The position numbers and the translations under genes are program-made. Below the pieces are notes generated by a model. It searched no databases. It was not told the origin of the DNA and worked only from the letters and a program-made list of their open reading frames with translations. A stretch of 60,678 nt of DNA from Terriglobales bacterium (lineage in GTDB: Bacteria; Acidobacteriota; Terriglobia; Bryobacterales; Bryobacteraceae). Shown piece after piece: positions 45,104 to 53,888 of this stretch. Position 1 is the first letter of the stretch. Each line of letters opens with the position of its first letter. The stretch covers positions 1-60,678 of the forward strand of contig JAJFUV010000043.1 in the NCBI GenBank assembly GCA_021372245.1. The letters run 5' to 3'.

Positions 45104-46510
45104 ATGTTCCGTCGCGGATTCCTTACTGCCACACTCAGTGCCGCTTCTTCTCCCGGCGGCGCAGCAGGCCAAGCTAAACCGTTAGGCGTCTATGACATAC
45201 GGGAGTACGGGGTCAAGGGCGGCCGCGCCCGCAGCGAGGCGCCCCAATTCCAGGCCGCCATCGACGCCTGCCACGCCGCGGGCGGAGGAACCGTTTACGT
45301 GCCCCCCGGCGAATACCTGAGCGGGACGCTGTGGCTCAAAAGCCGTGTCACGCTTTACCTGGAAGCTGGGGCCACAATCCATGCGAGCACCAAGCCGGAG
45401 GACTATCCGGCGGGCGAGGCGGAGTTGATCGCCGCGCGGAAGGCGGAGTACATCTGCATCCTCGGTCCCGGCGTGCTGCATGGTGGCGGTGTGGCCGACC
45501 TGGGGCGGAGGCCCGGCTTTGCCGACGAGCCGCGTCCGAAGTTCCGTACCCGGGTCATTTTCCTCGAAGATTGCCGCCAGGTGATCCTGCGAGACTTCAC
45601 GATCCTCTATAGCGATTCCTGGGCCTGCCATCTGCGGTTCTGCCAACAGGTCGTCATAGATGGAGTCACCATCCTCAACAACTACTTCCGCACCAACAGC
45701 GACGGCATCGACCCGGAGTCTTGCCGCGATGTGCGTATCTCGAATTGCCACATCACGGCCGGCGACGACTGCATCTGCCTCAAGACCGACAAAGGCGTCC
45801 CGTGCGAGGACATCGTCGTCACCAACTGCACCACCGAGAGCATCGCCACGGCCATCAAGCTGGGCACGGGCTCTTTCGGCGACTACCGGAACATCGCCAT
45901 CTCGAATTGCACCGTACGCAACTCCACGGTCGGCGTCGGCTTCTTCATCAAGGACGGTGGCGCGATCGACGGCGTCACGGTTTCCAACCTGACGATCGAA
46001 ACGCTGCGCGATCCCATGCAGGTCAACCCGGAGCGGCTGCGCAACATGATTTATCCGATCTTCATGGACATCGAAAGACGGCGCGACAATTCGGCCATCG
46101 GCGCGATGCGCAACATCCTGTTCAACAACATCTTCATCCGCAGCGACAACGGCATTCTCATCCAGGGCATGCGCGAAAGCATCATCGAGAACCTAACGCT
46201 TTCGAACATCTGCTTCCGCGTTTCCGCGGCGTTCGATTACAGCCAGAAGAAGAAGCACGCCGGCGGAACCATCAATCCCAAGGACGACCGACTCACCATC
46301 TACGCCCGGCACCCGTCTTACTGCACCATCGCCAACGTGCGCAATCTGCTGGTAGATAACCTGAACGTGCAAGTGGATGACAAAGTTCAGGAGCGCTTCC
46401 CGCGTTCGGCGCTCGCGCTGATGAACGTAGACGGTGCGATCCTGCGTGCGGTCCGGGGCGGCAGGCCAGCCATCGAGCAGCACGATTCGAGAGGAGTATC
46501 GATATCTTGA
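45104..46510 (+). CDS. GH28-like exported beta-helix protein
   Basis: Parallel beta-helix protein of the polygalacturonase superfamily with an N-terminal signal (FRRGFLTATLSAASS). The catalytic Asp motif N198-S-D200-G is present, as is the second GDD motif (220-222). The third GHG motif of classical GH28 is not seen (LGTGSFGDYRNI in its place), so endopolygalacturonase activity is doubtful. Multiple RISNC and NLTIETL rungs show the helix. Strong GGAGGAGG site before the ATG. Coupled to the next gene by a 4-bp overlap. Confidence 0.8.
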   Translation: MFRRGFLTATLSAASSPGGAAGQAKPLGVYDIREYGVKGGRARSEAPQFQAAIDACHAAGGGTVYVPPGEYLSGTLWLKSRVTLYLEAGATIHASTKPEDYPAGEAELIAARKAEYICILGPGVLHGGGVADLGRRPGFADEPRPKFRTRVIFLEDCRQVILRDFTILYSDSWACHLRFCQQVVIDGVTILNNYFRTNSDGIDPESCRDVRISNCHITAGDDCICLKTDKGVPCEDIVVTNCTTESIATAIKLGTGSFGDYRNIAISNCTVRNSTVGVGFFIKDGGAIDGVTVSNLTIETLRDPMQVNPERLRNMIYPIFMDIERRRDNSAIGAMRNILFNNIFIRSDNGILIQGMRESIIENLTLSNICFRVSAAFDYSQKKKHAGGTINPKDDRLTIYARHPSYCTIANVRNLLVDNLNVQVDDKVQERFPRSALALMNVDGAILRAVRGGRPAIEQHDSRGVSIS

Positions 46511-47106
46511 TCGAAGAGACTTTCGATAAGGCCGATCTGAATCCTCAACTCACCTGGTTCAATGAGCCGGAGGAGTGGGCAGTGGACACGGCGGCGCGCC
46601 GGCTCGTCGTGATGCCAGGCGCCGGGACCGATTTCTGGCAGAAGACCCACTACGGCTTTGCGGCCGACAGTGGGCACTTCCTGTACGCGCGCGTGGCCGG
46701 GGATTTCACAATGACGGTGGAGGTGTTCTTCTACCCGTGCCACCAGTATGACCAGGCCGGTCTGATGGTGCGCTTCTCAGCCGATTGCTGGCTGAAGACG
46801 TCGGTCGAATACGAACCAGAGGGTCCGGCAAAACTGGGCGTCGTGGTGACGGCCGGCGGGTTCTCGGACTGGTCCGTACAAGACTTTCCGCGCGAGCGCA
46901 GTTCGGTCGAGTTGCGGATCAGGCGAGTGGGCGCCGACTTCCTGGTGGACTACAGGGAAAGCACCGCCGCGGAGTGGAACATGATCCGAATGGCGCACCT
47001 GGCCGGCGTCGAAGGGAAGGAAGCACGATGCGGCCTTTACGCCTGCAGCCCGAAAGCCGCCGGCTTCCGCGCCGAATTCGTCGGACTGAAGATTACTAAT
47101 GGCTGA
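46507..47106 (+). CDS. DUF1349 concanavalin-like protein
   Basis: A TTG start overlaps the GH28 stop (TTGA). The product has the DUF1349 pattern of a beta-jelly-roll: FWQKTHYGFAADSGHFLYAR, DFTMTVEVFFYPCHQYDQAG, LMVRFSADCWLKTSVEYE, and a terminal strand ending FVGLKITNG. There is no signal peptide, while the upstream enzyme is exported. It probably binds a sugar derivative; a catalytic role is not known for the family. Confidence 0.82.
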   Translation: MIEETFDKADLNPQLTWFNEPEEWAVDTAARRLVVMPGAGTDFWQKTHYGFAADSGHFLYARVAGDFTMTVEVFFYPCHQYDQAGLMVRFSADCWLKTSVEYEPEGPAKLGVVVTAGGFSDWSVQDFPRERSSVELRIRRVGADFLVDYRESTAAEWNMIRMAHLAGVEGKEARCGLYACSPKAAGFRAEFVGLKITNG

Positions 47107-47146
47107 AGGTGTCGCTGTGGAATCTGTTTCTTGACGTGACTGCTTC

Positions 47147-47395
47147 TCAGCGGTAGGCTTCTCGACGGTGCCTTACGGTGTGGACATACAGGGTTTCGGG
47201 ATATTCCACAGTGAAGCGGACGCGATAATCGCCAACGCGAAGGCGCCTGTCCCCATCCTGATTCTGCAACGTCTTGACACGGCCCGCCCCGGTTTCGGCC
47301 AGACGCTGAATAGCCGTGAGGATGTTCATGGCGATGCGTTGGGGAATAGCGCGAACGTCGGTCCTGGCTTGGTCGGAGAAGACGATCCGCATCAA
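47147..47395 (-). CDS. RelE/ParE-type toxin
   Basis: 82-aa protein of the RelE/ParE fold: MRIVFSDQARTDVRAIPQRIAMNI (helices), and the C-terminal strand VGDYRVRFTVEYPETLYVHTVRHRREAYR with the basic residues typical of RelE mRNA interferases. Most RelE toxins cut mRNA on the ribosome and ParE poison gyrase; the basic C-terminal HRREAYR favours RelE. It overlaps its partner by 4 bp and is downstream of it, the usual order. Confidence 0.82.
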   Translation of the reverse strand: MMRIVFSDQARTDVRAIPQRIAMNILTAIQRLAETGAGRVKTLQNQDGDRRLRVGDYRVRFTVEYPETLYVHTVRHRREAYR

Positions 47396-47691
47396 GCCGC
47401 CGGATCCTGCGCGTCATCGAGGCGGTTGTTCCGAATCTGCTCCATGGTGAAGCCCATCTCCTCGACTACCTTCTCGAAGGGAATGCCTTCGTTGTGTTGG
47501 AGCCAATCCTTGGAGTGTGCAACAGCCTGTTCTTCTTCCGCACTGATCTCCTCGTCCTCGGGAGGTGCGGTGGCCGAGGCGCGGTGGGCGGGATCGAGCA
47601 ACAGAAACTCGAGGAAGCGCACGGCGACCGTCATCTGATCAGCTGGCACCCGATCAAGCAAGGCATGAGCGTGCTGTTTCTCAGCGTTCAT
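47392..47691 (-). CDS. Probable antitoxin of the RelE-type pair
   Basis: 99-aa acidic protein immediately upstream of the toxin. N-terminal helical region (ADQMTVAVRFLEFLLLDPA) then an acidic segment (PEDEEISAEEEQAV) and a C-terminal part (KDWLQHNEGIPFEKVVEEM) likely to wrap the toxin. A DNA-binding fold is not obvious by eye. Role assigned by position and charge. A palindrome upstream (47735-47744) may be its operator. Confidence 0.72.
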   Translation of the reverse strand: MNAEKQHAHALLDRVPADQMTVAVRFLEFLLLDPAHRASATAPPEDEEISAEEEQAVAHSKDWLQHNEGIPFEKVVEEMGFTMEQIRNNRLDDAQDPAA

Positions 47692-47734
47692 CGTACCTAC
47701 TCCTGCCGCTTAAGGCGAAGCACTTCTATAAAGT

Positions 47735-47744
47735 AGTGTACACT
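47735..47744. promoter_or_regulatory. Palindromic candidate operator of the toxin-antitoxin pair
   Basis: A perfect 10-bp palindrome AGTGTACACT lies 44 bp upstream of the antitoxin start, next to an AT-rich TTTATAG stretch that may hold the -10. Antitoxins of RelE/ParE systems bind such palindromes for autoregulation. The site lies between the antitoxin and the oxidoreductase gene, both on the minus strand, so it is upstream of the pair only. Confidence 0.5.
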
Positions 47745-47768
47745 CTCCCGGCGACAAGAGATCGGGAC

Positions 47769-49013
47769 CTACACCAACTGGATAGTCTCCGAGTCCGCGT
47801 CGAACAGGGCCACTTTGTTGTGCAGGTGGGACTGCATGGCCATGATGAGCGGCACCTGGACTCGATAGGCCAGTTCCAGGTCTCCGCGCGGTGTCCCACG
47901 GGTGCGCATGCAGTTCAGAAAGTCCTTGATGTGCGCGATGGCCAGGTTTGAGTGGCCCTCGCCGCGCGTCTGCGTGTCGCTGGGAAGCTCCTGCCGGGGT
48001 TTGTTGACGCCCTTCATCGGCTCCAGCGTGATGGCCAGGTCCGATTTGCGCGCCGTGCCTTCCGAGCCTCGCACCAGCGTTTCGATGCCCACGTAATTCA
48101 CGAAGCTGCCCAGAAAAGCGATGTCCATGCCCTGCGGATACTGAATCAACAGGTCCATCGTGTCCGGCACGTCGCGCAACCCGCCGTAATAGAACCGGCC
48201 GCCGGTGGCTACAACTTTCTTGGGGAAGCCCGCGTCAAGCATCTTCACTACCGGCGTGAGCATGTGCGGGTAGGTGTCAGTGAGCGGGCCCCCCGAATAA
48301 TCCATGTAGAGGCGCCACTGGAACAGCCGGCTCACGGTGAACTCGCGGCGCGGCGCATCGGCCTGGGCGGTCTCCCAATCCACGCCCACGCCGGGTTTGG
48401 CGTTGGGATCGTCGATGGGCATGCCGGCTTCGCCCGAATCGCCGCGGCGGAAGTAACAGCTCTGCGCGTGGACCACCTTGCCGATGGCGCCCTGTCGGAT
48501 CTGCTCGCCCGCGCGCTCCCACACGGTGTCGGAAACATACTGCGTGCCGACCTGAACCACCCGCTTCAGCTTGCGGTTCTCGTGAACCAGTTCCTTGAGC
48601 CGGTCGAACTGCGCCCAATGCGTCACCGGCTTCTCGCAATAAACGTCCTTGTCGGCGCGGATCGCTTCCATGGTGTTGAAGACGTGCTGGCGGTCCGGTG
48701 TGGCGATGATGACCGCGTCCAGGTTCGGGTCCTTCAGCATGTCCGCGGCGCGCGCGTATCCCTTGACCTTGAACGCCACTTCGGCGCGTTCCAGGCGCGG
48801 CTGGTAGATGTCGCACACGCTCACCAGCTCCACCGGCTCGCCCTGCTCGGTGAACTGTTGGATGGTCTTGCCGAGGTAGGTGCCCCGGCCTCCCGCGCCG
48901 ATCAAACCGACGCGGAGTTTCTTCTGCGAGGCGCTGGCTTGCGCCATGGCTCGTGCGGCCAAACCGGCTCCGGCCGCGCCCGACAGGAATTGCCTGCGAT
49001 CTGATTGGGTCAT
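47769..49013 (-). CDS. Tat-exported Gfo/Idh/MocA oxidoreductase (1)
   Basis: NAD(P)-dependent sugar oxidoreductase. Start at 49013 gives a Tat signal (RRQFLSGAAGAGLAARAMA); an in-frame extension to 49106 adds only low-quality residues. Rossmann motif VGLIGAGGRGTYLGK, then VYCEKPVTHWAQ with the catalytic-like Lys, and FRRGDSGEAGMPIDDP. Exported members of this family are frequent in Acidobacteria; they keep their cofactor bound, like glucose-fructose oxidoreductase. It is 28 bp after the GH36-like gene. Confidence 0.87.
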   Translation of the reverse strand: MTQSDRRQFLSGAAGAGLAARAMAQASASQKKLRVGLIGAGGRGTYLGKTIQQFTEQGEPVELVSVCDIYQPRLERAEVAFKVKGYARAADMLKDPNLDAVIIATPDRQHVFNTMEAIRADKDVYCEKPVTHWAQFDRLKELVHENRKLKRVVQVGTQYVSDTVWERAGEQIRQGAIGKVVHAQSCYFRRGDSGEAGMPIDDPNAKPGVGVDWETAQADAPRREFTVSRLFQWRLYMDYSGGPLTDTYPHMLTPVVKMLDAGFPKKVVATGGRFYYGGLRDVPDTMDLLIQYPQGMDIAFLGSFVNYVGIETLVRGSEGTARKSDLAITLEPMKGVNKPRQELPSDTQTRGEGHSNLAIAHIKDFLNCMRTRGTPRGDLELAYRVQVPLIMAMQSHLHNKVALFDADSETIQLV

Positions 49014-49041
49014 GGTTGATCTCCGACGGTTCGAGTATATA

Positions 49042-51372
49042 TCAGCGCGCCGGAACCGGTACGAACTCGAGCGTGCGCGCCTGCCGGGCACCCGTTGAGA
49101 AATCAAAATCGCAGCGAATGATCAACGAGGCGTCGTTGGCGTCCTTGGCGACGTAGAAGCCCTTTGGATTTTTCATGGCCAGCCCCTTGGGTGCGCGTAC
49201 GAAGACGTTACCCCGGTATCCGGCCGGCCGCGTCGCTTCAATGGTCAGCGCGCTGGCGTCCTGATTCCACCGGGCGTTCACGATCTCGGCCTGACCCTGG
49301 CGGACGTGCATGTCGGTGGAGGCCACCCAGGGGTGCGCCCGCTCTCGCGCGATGCGCAGGAGCTTCACGGATTGCCCTGGCACAGCGAGGCGGATCGAGC
49401 CTTTGTGCACGCCCAGGTAGCGTTCGTTCCAGAAGTCCCAAACCACGTAAGAGGCGGAAGGATCGAGGCCCAGCCGTTCAAAAGCGATGTCCTCGTCGAG
49501 CGCCTTCGAACGATAGTTGAACACAGCCACCAGGTCCCACTCGTCCCAATCACGCTTCACCTTCAGATGGAAGGTTTCGGGCCAGGCGGGCTCGGGCTTG
49601 TCGAACAAATCGAGCGGGTGCGCCGCCTCGGGCAGGCGTGGGAAGATCTGCTTGACCATCGCCAGCCGCTCTTCGCTCATGCGCGAAATGTCGTCGCCCA
49701 GCATCAGCGGGCTGCCGTTGATGCCGAAAATGGTGGTAGTAATCTGCGCGTCGGAGACGGCGATGGGCTTGTCGATGGTCATCACGTTGCCCGAATCGGC
49801 CAAGTAGAGCTTGCGGTGGGTGAAGTAGTTGCCGGCCAGTGCGTTAGTCGCGGCGCGGTGCGAGGTCCAGTATTCGGCGCGGTTGATCATGAACGTCCCG
49901 GGATAGAAACCTTTGCCGGGGCCGTCCAGCGCGCGGCCCTCTCCGTAGTCCGAGCCCACGCGATTGGCCGCCACCAGGCCCACGTTCAGGAGCGTCGGAC
50001 CCGTGCTCGGCAACAGATAAGTATCCTTGCCGGCCGCTTCGCTGATCACCTCCATGCCGGCCCGGAACGCCTGCGGACCGGGGATGAGCGAACGGTCGTA
50101 ATAGCTGTCGGGGATGTGGTTGCCGGGCGTGGTGCCGGAGACGGCGTCCTGGAAGTCGATCATGTAGTAGCGCACGCCCCAGTCCCGGTAAGTGGTGAAG
50201 ACCTTCCGATGGAATGCGTGCGTCTTGGGATGCGTGGGGTCGAGCGCGTACACCTCGCCGATCTCGCGATGCGGCACGGCAAGCGGTTTGCCTCCCTTGA
50301 GCAACAGCGCGTCGCGGAATTCTTCGACTTTATCTTTGAGCCGGGAACTGAGCCAGAACGCGCCGCACCAGAGCCCCAGTTTGAAGTCCTTCTTCGCCAG
50401 CTCTCCGATCAGCTTCTGCGGGCCGCTGGGGAACAACTTGTAATTCCAGCGAAGCCAGTTGCCGGGCTGCTTGTCCTCAAGGTTGCCGATGCTCACCCAG
50501 AGGTATTCGATATCCAGCCCGGGCAGGCGCTCGCGGACCGCGTGCGCATTTCGCAGCACCACGTCTTCGTAGCGTTCGACGTTGAAGCCGTCCACCCAGC
50601 TCCAGCCCACCCATCCCGCCGGGATCTTCGGCCAGATGCTCACCTTGTACTGGGCTTGGACAAGCCTCGCCCACGTGTCCAGCTCGACGTATGGATCGGT
50701 GCCGGCGGCCAGCCGCAGCTTTTCGGTCGAAACCGTAGCGCCCGCGGGCAGTTCGAAGCCCTCGAAATCGCAGTAGGTGCTGAGCGCCGGCACGCCGCGC
50801 GCCTTGTCCCAGGCAAGTTCGTGGACGGTACTGATGCGGTCGTAGGTGATGAAGCCCAGATGCAATGCGGTGCGCGAGGCCGGATTGTAGATCTGCACCA
50901 GCGTCTTGGCCTTGCGCGGCTTCTCCATCGAGCTCAGTCTTGCGACCGGGGAAGGGTTCTGACAGCCGGATTCCAGGAATGCGACAGCGTTCTCGGGCGC
51001 CGTGCCCAGGTTGAGCGCGCTCACGTCCACGAGCCTCGCGCGGCCCAGCTTCACGGCGACACTGCCCAGGTTGCGGATGGAGCTTTCGATGATGGCGGAC
51101 GAGCCGTTCGAACCCGCGCCGAGCTCGATAGTCCACTCGATCGCCGGTTCGGCGAAACGCAGCACCAGCCGGCCTGTGGCGCCGTCACTCCCCTTGGCCG
51201 ACACCGCATCCTCGGCCCACAAGGTCTTGCCGTTTACGTCGAGGCCGAAGCGTGCGTTCTGGATCGTTTCGCCAAAACTGAAGCGCCGCTTGGCCGCGTC
51301 CACGCGCAGGTTCTGAGCCCACAGCGAGGCTGCGCCTAAAATCAACAACGGGATAAGCCGTGCAGGTTTCAT
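49042..51372 (-). CDS. Exported GH36-like (clan GH-D) glycosidase
   Basis: 776 aa with a signal peptide ending near W18-A-Q. The central TIM-barrel region matches alpha-galactosidase-type GH-D: WVGWSWVDGFNVERYEDVVL, GLWCGAFWLSSRLKDKV, RYYMIDFQDAVSG with a nucleophile-like Asp, and a later acid/base candidate D in RVGSDYGEGRA. N-terminal beta-supersandwich (about 20-260) and C-terminal beta domain (WDLVAVFNYRSKALDE) are present. Substrate may be an alpha-galactoside or another alpha-glycoside. SD-like AGGGG before the ATG. Confidence 0.78.
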   Translation of the reverse strand: MKPARLIPLLILGAASLWAQNLRVDAAKRRFSFGETIQNARFGLDVNGKTLWAEDAVSAKGSDGATGRLVLRFAEPAIEWTIELGAGSNGSSAIIESSIRNLGSVAVKLGRARLVDVSALNLGTAPENAVAFLESGCQNPSPVARLSSMEKPRKAKTLVQIYNPASRTALHLGFITYDRISTVHELAWDKARGVPALSTYCDFEGFELPAGATVSTEKLRLAAGTDPYVELDTWARLVQAQYKVSIWPKIPAGWVGWSWVDGFNVERYEDVVLRNAHAVRERLPGLDIEYLWVSIGNLEDKQPGNWLRWNYKLFPSGPQKLIGELAKKDFKLGLWCGAFWLSSRLKDKVEEFRDALLLKGGKPLAVPHREIGEVYALDPTHPKTHAFHRKVFTTYRDWGVRYYMIDFQDAVSGTTPGNHIPDSYYDRSLIPGPQAFRAGMEVISEAAGKDTYLLPSTGPTLLNVGLVAANRVGSDYGEGRALDGPGKGFYPGTFMINRAEYWTSHRAATNALAGNYFTHRKLYLADSGNVMTIDKPIAVSDAQITTTIFGINGSPLMLGDDISRMSEERLAMVKQIFPRLPEAAHPLDLFDKPEPAWPETFHLKVKRDWDEWDLVAVFNYRSKALDEDIAFERLGLDPSASYVVWDFWNERYLGVHKGSIRLAVPGQSVKLLRIARERAHPWVASTDMHVRQGQAEIVNARWNQDASALTIEATRPAGYRGNVFVRAPKGLAMKNPKGFYVAKDANDASLIIRCDFDFSTGARQARTLEFVPVPAR

Positions 51373-51381
51373 GATGAACCC

Positions 51382-52266
51382 CTAACGTACTAATGCCGCG
51401 CACTCTTCGAGCGTCCACTCGGGCACTCCTCCGGCGCGGCTGGCTACCAGGGCGCCCAGCCGGTTGGCGAAATCGCCGATGCGCCCGGCGGGCCATTTTT
51501 CGCCCATGCCATGGAGAAACGCGGCGGTGAAAGCGTCGCCGGAGCCGACCGTATCCACCACCTTCACCTTGTAGCCCGGGACTTCGGCGAACTCGCCGCC
51601 CACCAGCACGGCGCATCCGTTCGCCCCGAGCGTGACGCACACCGCATCCCAATTGTAGCGAGCCGACCAGGAGCGGCAGAACGATTCGATGGAACTCGCT
51701 CCGCTTCCGAACATACGTTCCATCTCAACCACTTCATCGTCGTTCAGCTTCACAACATTGGCTTGAGGAAGCAGCCCGGCAATCAGTTCCGGAGTATAGG
51801 ATTCCTTCCGCAGGTTGATGTCGTAGAGCCGGCGGGCTTGCGGGTTGTCGTCGATCAGCCGCTGGAGCAGCGCACGAATCGAGGGATCCATCTGGTGCAG
51901 CGTGCCGAAGGCGATCCAATCCGGGCGCCACTCCGTAATCGCCGCGAAATCGCTCTCCGACAGCCGCAGCAGGTCGTAGGCCGCGGGGCGATGGATGGTG
52001 AACGTGGGCTTGCCCGCCGCATCCAATGCCACCGTCACGACCCCGGTGGGCGCCTGGACGCGGCGTATGAAATCCGTCCGCAGGCGCATACTCCCGGCCT
52101 GGGCCAGGACCGCGTCTCCGCGCCTATCCTCTCCGACCGCGCTCAGGAAGAGCACTTCATGACCCAGCCGGTGGGCGTGATAGCAGAAGTTAAACGGCGC
52201 GCCGCCCAGTTTCTCCCGGTCCGGGAAAACGTCCCAGAGCACTTCTCCAATGCTGAGGATCCTCAT
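51382..52266 (-). CDS. PfkB-family carbohydrate kinase
   Basis: Ribokinase-fold sugar kinase. N-terminal GEVLWDVFPDREKLGGAPFNF with the substrate Asp/Gly motif, and C-terminal signature DTVGSGDAFTAAFLHG with the catalytic Asp near 247. Length of 294 aa is typical of fructokinase-like enzymes, and LGGAPFNFCYHAHRLG resembles fructokinases. It lies 9 bp before the GH36-like gene, so it may phosphorylate the released sugar. Exact sugar unknown. Confidence 0.88.
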   Translation of the reverse strand: MRILSIGEVLWDVFPDREKLGGAPFNFCYHAHRLGHEVLFLSAVGEDRRGDAVLAQAGSMRLRTDFIRRVQAPTGVVTVALDAAGKPTFTIHRPAAYDLLRLSESDFAAITEWRPDWIAFGTLHQMDPSIRALLQRLIDDNPQARRLYDINLRKESYTPELIAGLLPQANVVKLNDDEVVEMERMFGSGASSIESFCRSWSARYNWDAVCVTLGANGCAVLVGGEFAEVPGYKVKVVDTVGSGDAFTAAFLHGMGEKWPAGRIGDFANRLGALVASRAGGVPEWTLEECAALVR

Positions 52267-52290
52267 GGCTTTCCTAACAAGACTACACTA

Positions 52291-53841
52291 CTAATCCGCC
52301 AGGACGGCTTCGATGAGGCGCGGCCCGCGGTCTCGCAGGGCGGCGCCGTACTGCGCGGCGAATTCCCCGGCGGTCGTGGCGCGGGTTGCCTCCACGCCTT
52401 GTCCGCGCGCGAGCGCCACCCAATCCAGATTGGGGTGGCCGATGTCCATCATCTCAGCCGCTCGCGGCCCTGCCTCCGCCGCGCCTGTGCGGCGCAGCTC
52501 GATATTCAGGATGCGGTAACTGCGATTGGCGAAGATTACCGTCACTACGTCCAGGTTCTCGCGAGCCATGGTCCAGAGCGCTTGCAGCGTGTACATCCCG
52601 CTGCCGTCCGCTTCGAGCGCGATCGCCTTGCGCCGGGGACAAGCCAGCGCGGCTCCCAGGGCGACGGGCAAGCCTTGTCCGATGCTTCCGCCGGTCACGG
52701 CCAAGTAGTCGAATGGCGGCGCGCCTTCAAGTTCCCGCCAGACGGCTTCGCCCGACGAAACCATCTCATCGGTGATGATGGCGTCATCCGGCATCAGGGC
52801 GGCAAGGGTGCGGCCGATTGTTTGCGCGGTGAGTGCGCCGTCGCGCGGGAGTTCCGGCCGCAGCGTTGCCGCGGGGCCCGGAGCCTTTCTCGCGCCGCAC
52901 TCTTCGGCCAATGCTTCCAGCGCGCCCGTCCCGTCCTCTTCAGGCGTAGCCAACACGTGCATGGGGCAATCCGGCGGTGCCATCAGGCTCGGCAGATTCG
53001 GATAGCCGAAAAACGATACCGGCGGATACGCCTCCACCAGGATCATGTGTTCAATGCCGGCAAGCGATTCGAGAGCCGGCTCGGGGAAGTAAGGGATCTT
53101 CTCTGGTGCGAAGCGCCCCGCGCCGCGCTGCATCCGCGCGGCATAGCGGTCCGCAAACACGCGGACGCCGGTTGCCGCGGCCAACTTCGCCGCCGCGACG
53201 AGTGCGCGGTCGAGCAGCGCCCTCCCGCTGAGGAGCAACGCCGCCGAGCCGCTCGATCGCAGAATCTCGGCGATGGCGCGGATCCGTGCGGGATCCGGCA
53301 GTTCGCGCACGGGACGGACAATAGCCTCGCCGGGCGCGCCAGCTTCGCACCACGAATAATCCGCCGGCACGATCAACGTGGCTACCTGTCCTGGGGGCTG
53401 GAGCGCCGCCGTGATAGCTTCGATAGTCGCCGCCCCCATGCGTCCGGGAGACGTGAGCGTATGGACCCAGCCTGAGACGGGCCTCGCCAGTTGCTCAATG
53501 TCGGTGGTCAGGGGTGCATTAAAGGGCAGGTGCTGGGTGGAATGCTGGCCGACGATGCTCACCACGGGCGAGCGCGCTTTGTGCGCGTTGTGGAAGTTCG
53601 CCAGGCCGTTGGCCAGCCCCGGCCCCAAGTGTAGCAGTGTGGCGGCGGGTTTGCCGCTCATGCGGGCATACCCATCCGCCGCGCCTGAAACCACGCCTTC
53701 GAACAGGCACAGCACGCTGCGCATCCCAGGGGCGCGATCCAGGGCCGACACAAACTGCATTTCGCTGGTGCCCGGGTTCATCAGGCACAGATCGATGGAG
53801 TTGTTGAGGAGGGTGCGGAGCAGGCTCTCGGCGCCGTTCAT
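52291..53841 (-). CDS. ThDP-dependent enzyme, acetolactate synthase/benzoylformate decarboxylase-like
   Basis: ThDP enzyme with the three-domain PYR-TH3-PP layout. The catalytic Glu is E48 (LCLFEGVVSGAADGYAR). The diphosphate-binding motif reads A-D-G-S (EADGSGMY) where the family usually has G-D-G-S, and the motif ends near N (VIFANRSY). Length of 516 aa is shorter than classical IlvB (about 560-590). No ilvN regulatory subunit is adjacent, so a catabolic role is as likely as valine synthesis. No ribosome site before the ATG. The start lies just past a hairpin at 53851-53878. Confidence 0.78.
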   Translation of the reverse strand: MNGAESLLRTLLNNSIDLCLMNPGTSEMQFVSALDRAPGMRSVLCLFEGVVSGAADGYARMSGKPAATLLHLGPGLANGLANFHNAHKARSPVVSIVGQHSTQHLPFNAPLTTDIEQLARPVSGWVHTLTSPGRMGAATIEAITAALQPPGQVATLIVPADYSWCEAGAPGEAIVRPVRELPDPARIRAIAEILRSSGSAALLLSGRALLDRALVAAAKLAAATGVRVFADRYAARMQRGAGRFAPEKIPYFPEPALESLAGIEHMILVEAYPPVSFFGYPNLPSLMAPPDCPMHVLATPEEDGTGALEALAEECGARKAPGPAATLRPELPRDGALTAQTIGRTLAALMPDDAIITDEMVSSGEAVWRELEGAPPFDYLAVTGGSIGQGLPVALGAALACPRRKAIALEADGSGMYTLQALWTMARENLDVVTVIFANRSYRILNIELRRTGAAEAGPRAAEMMDIGHPNLDWVALARGQGVEATRATTAGEFAAQYGAALRDRGPRLIEAVLAD

Positions 53842-53878
53842 AAGGAGGAAGGGCCGCCGCGTGCATCAACGGCGGCCC
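53842..53878 (-). terminator. Hairpin between Gfo/Idh (2) and the ThDP enzyme
   Basis: A perfect 9-bp stem (GGGCCGCCG, 53851-53859; CGGCGGCCC, 53870-53878) with a 10-nt loop lies after the oxidoreductase stop. On the minus strand the 3' tract is TTCCTCCTT, only partly T-rich, so termination may be partial. It may set different levels of the upstream and downstream genes. Confidence 0.6.
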
Positions 53879-53888
53879 CGAGAAAAGT

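Noticed and set aside
49306..53475. Two long plus-strand frames (about 677 and 654 codons)
   Set aside because: Antisense to the GH36-like, PfkB and ThDP genes; products rich in Arg/His/Ala without motifs.
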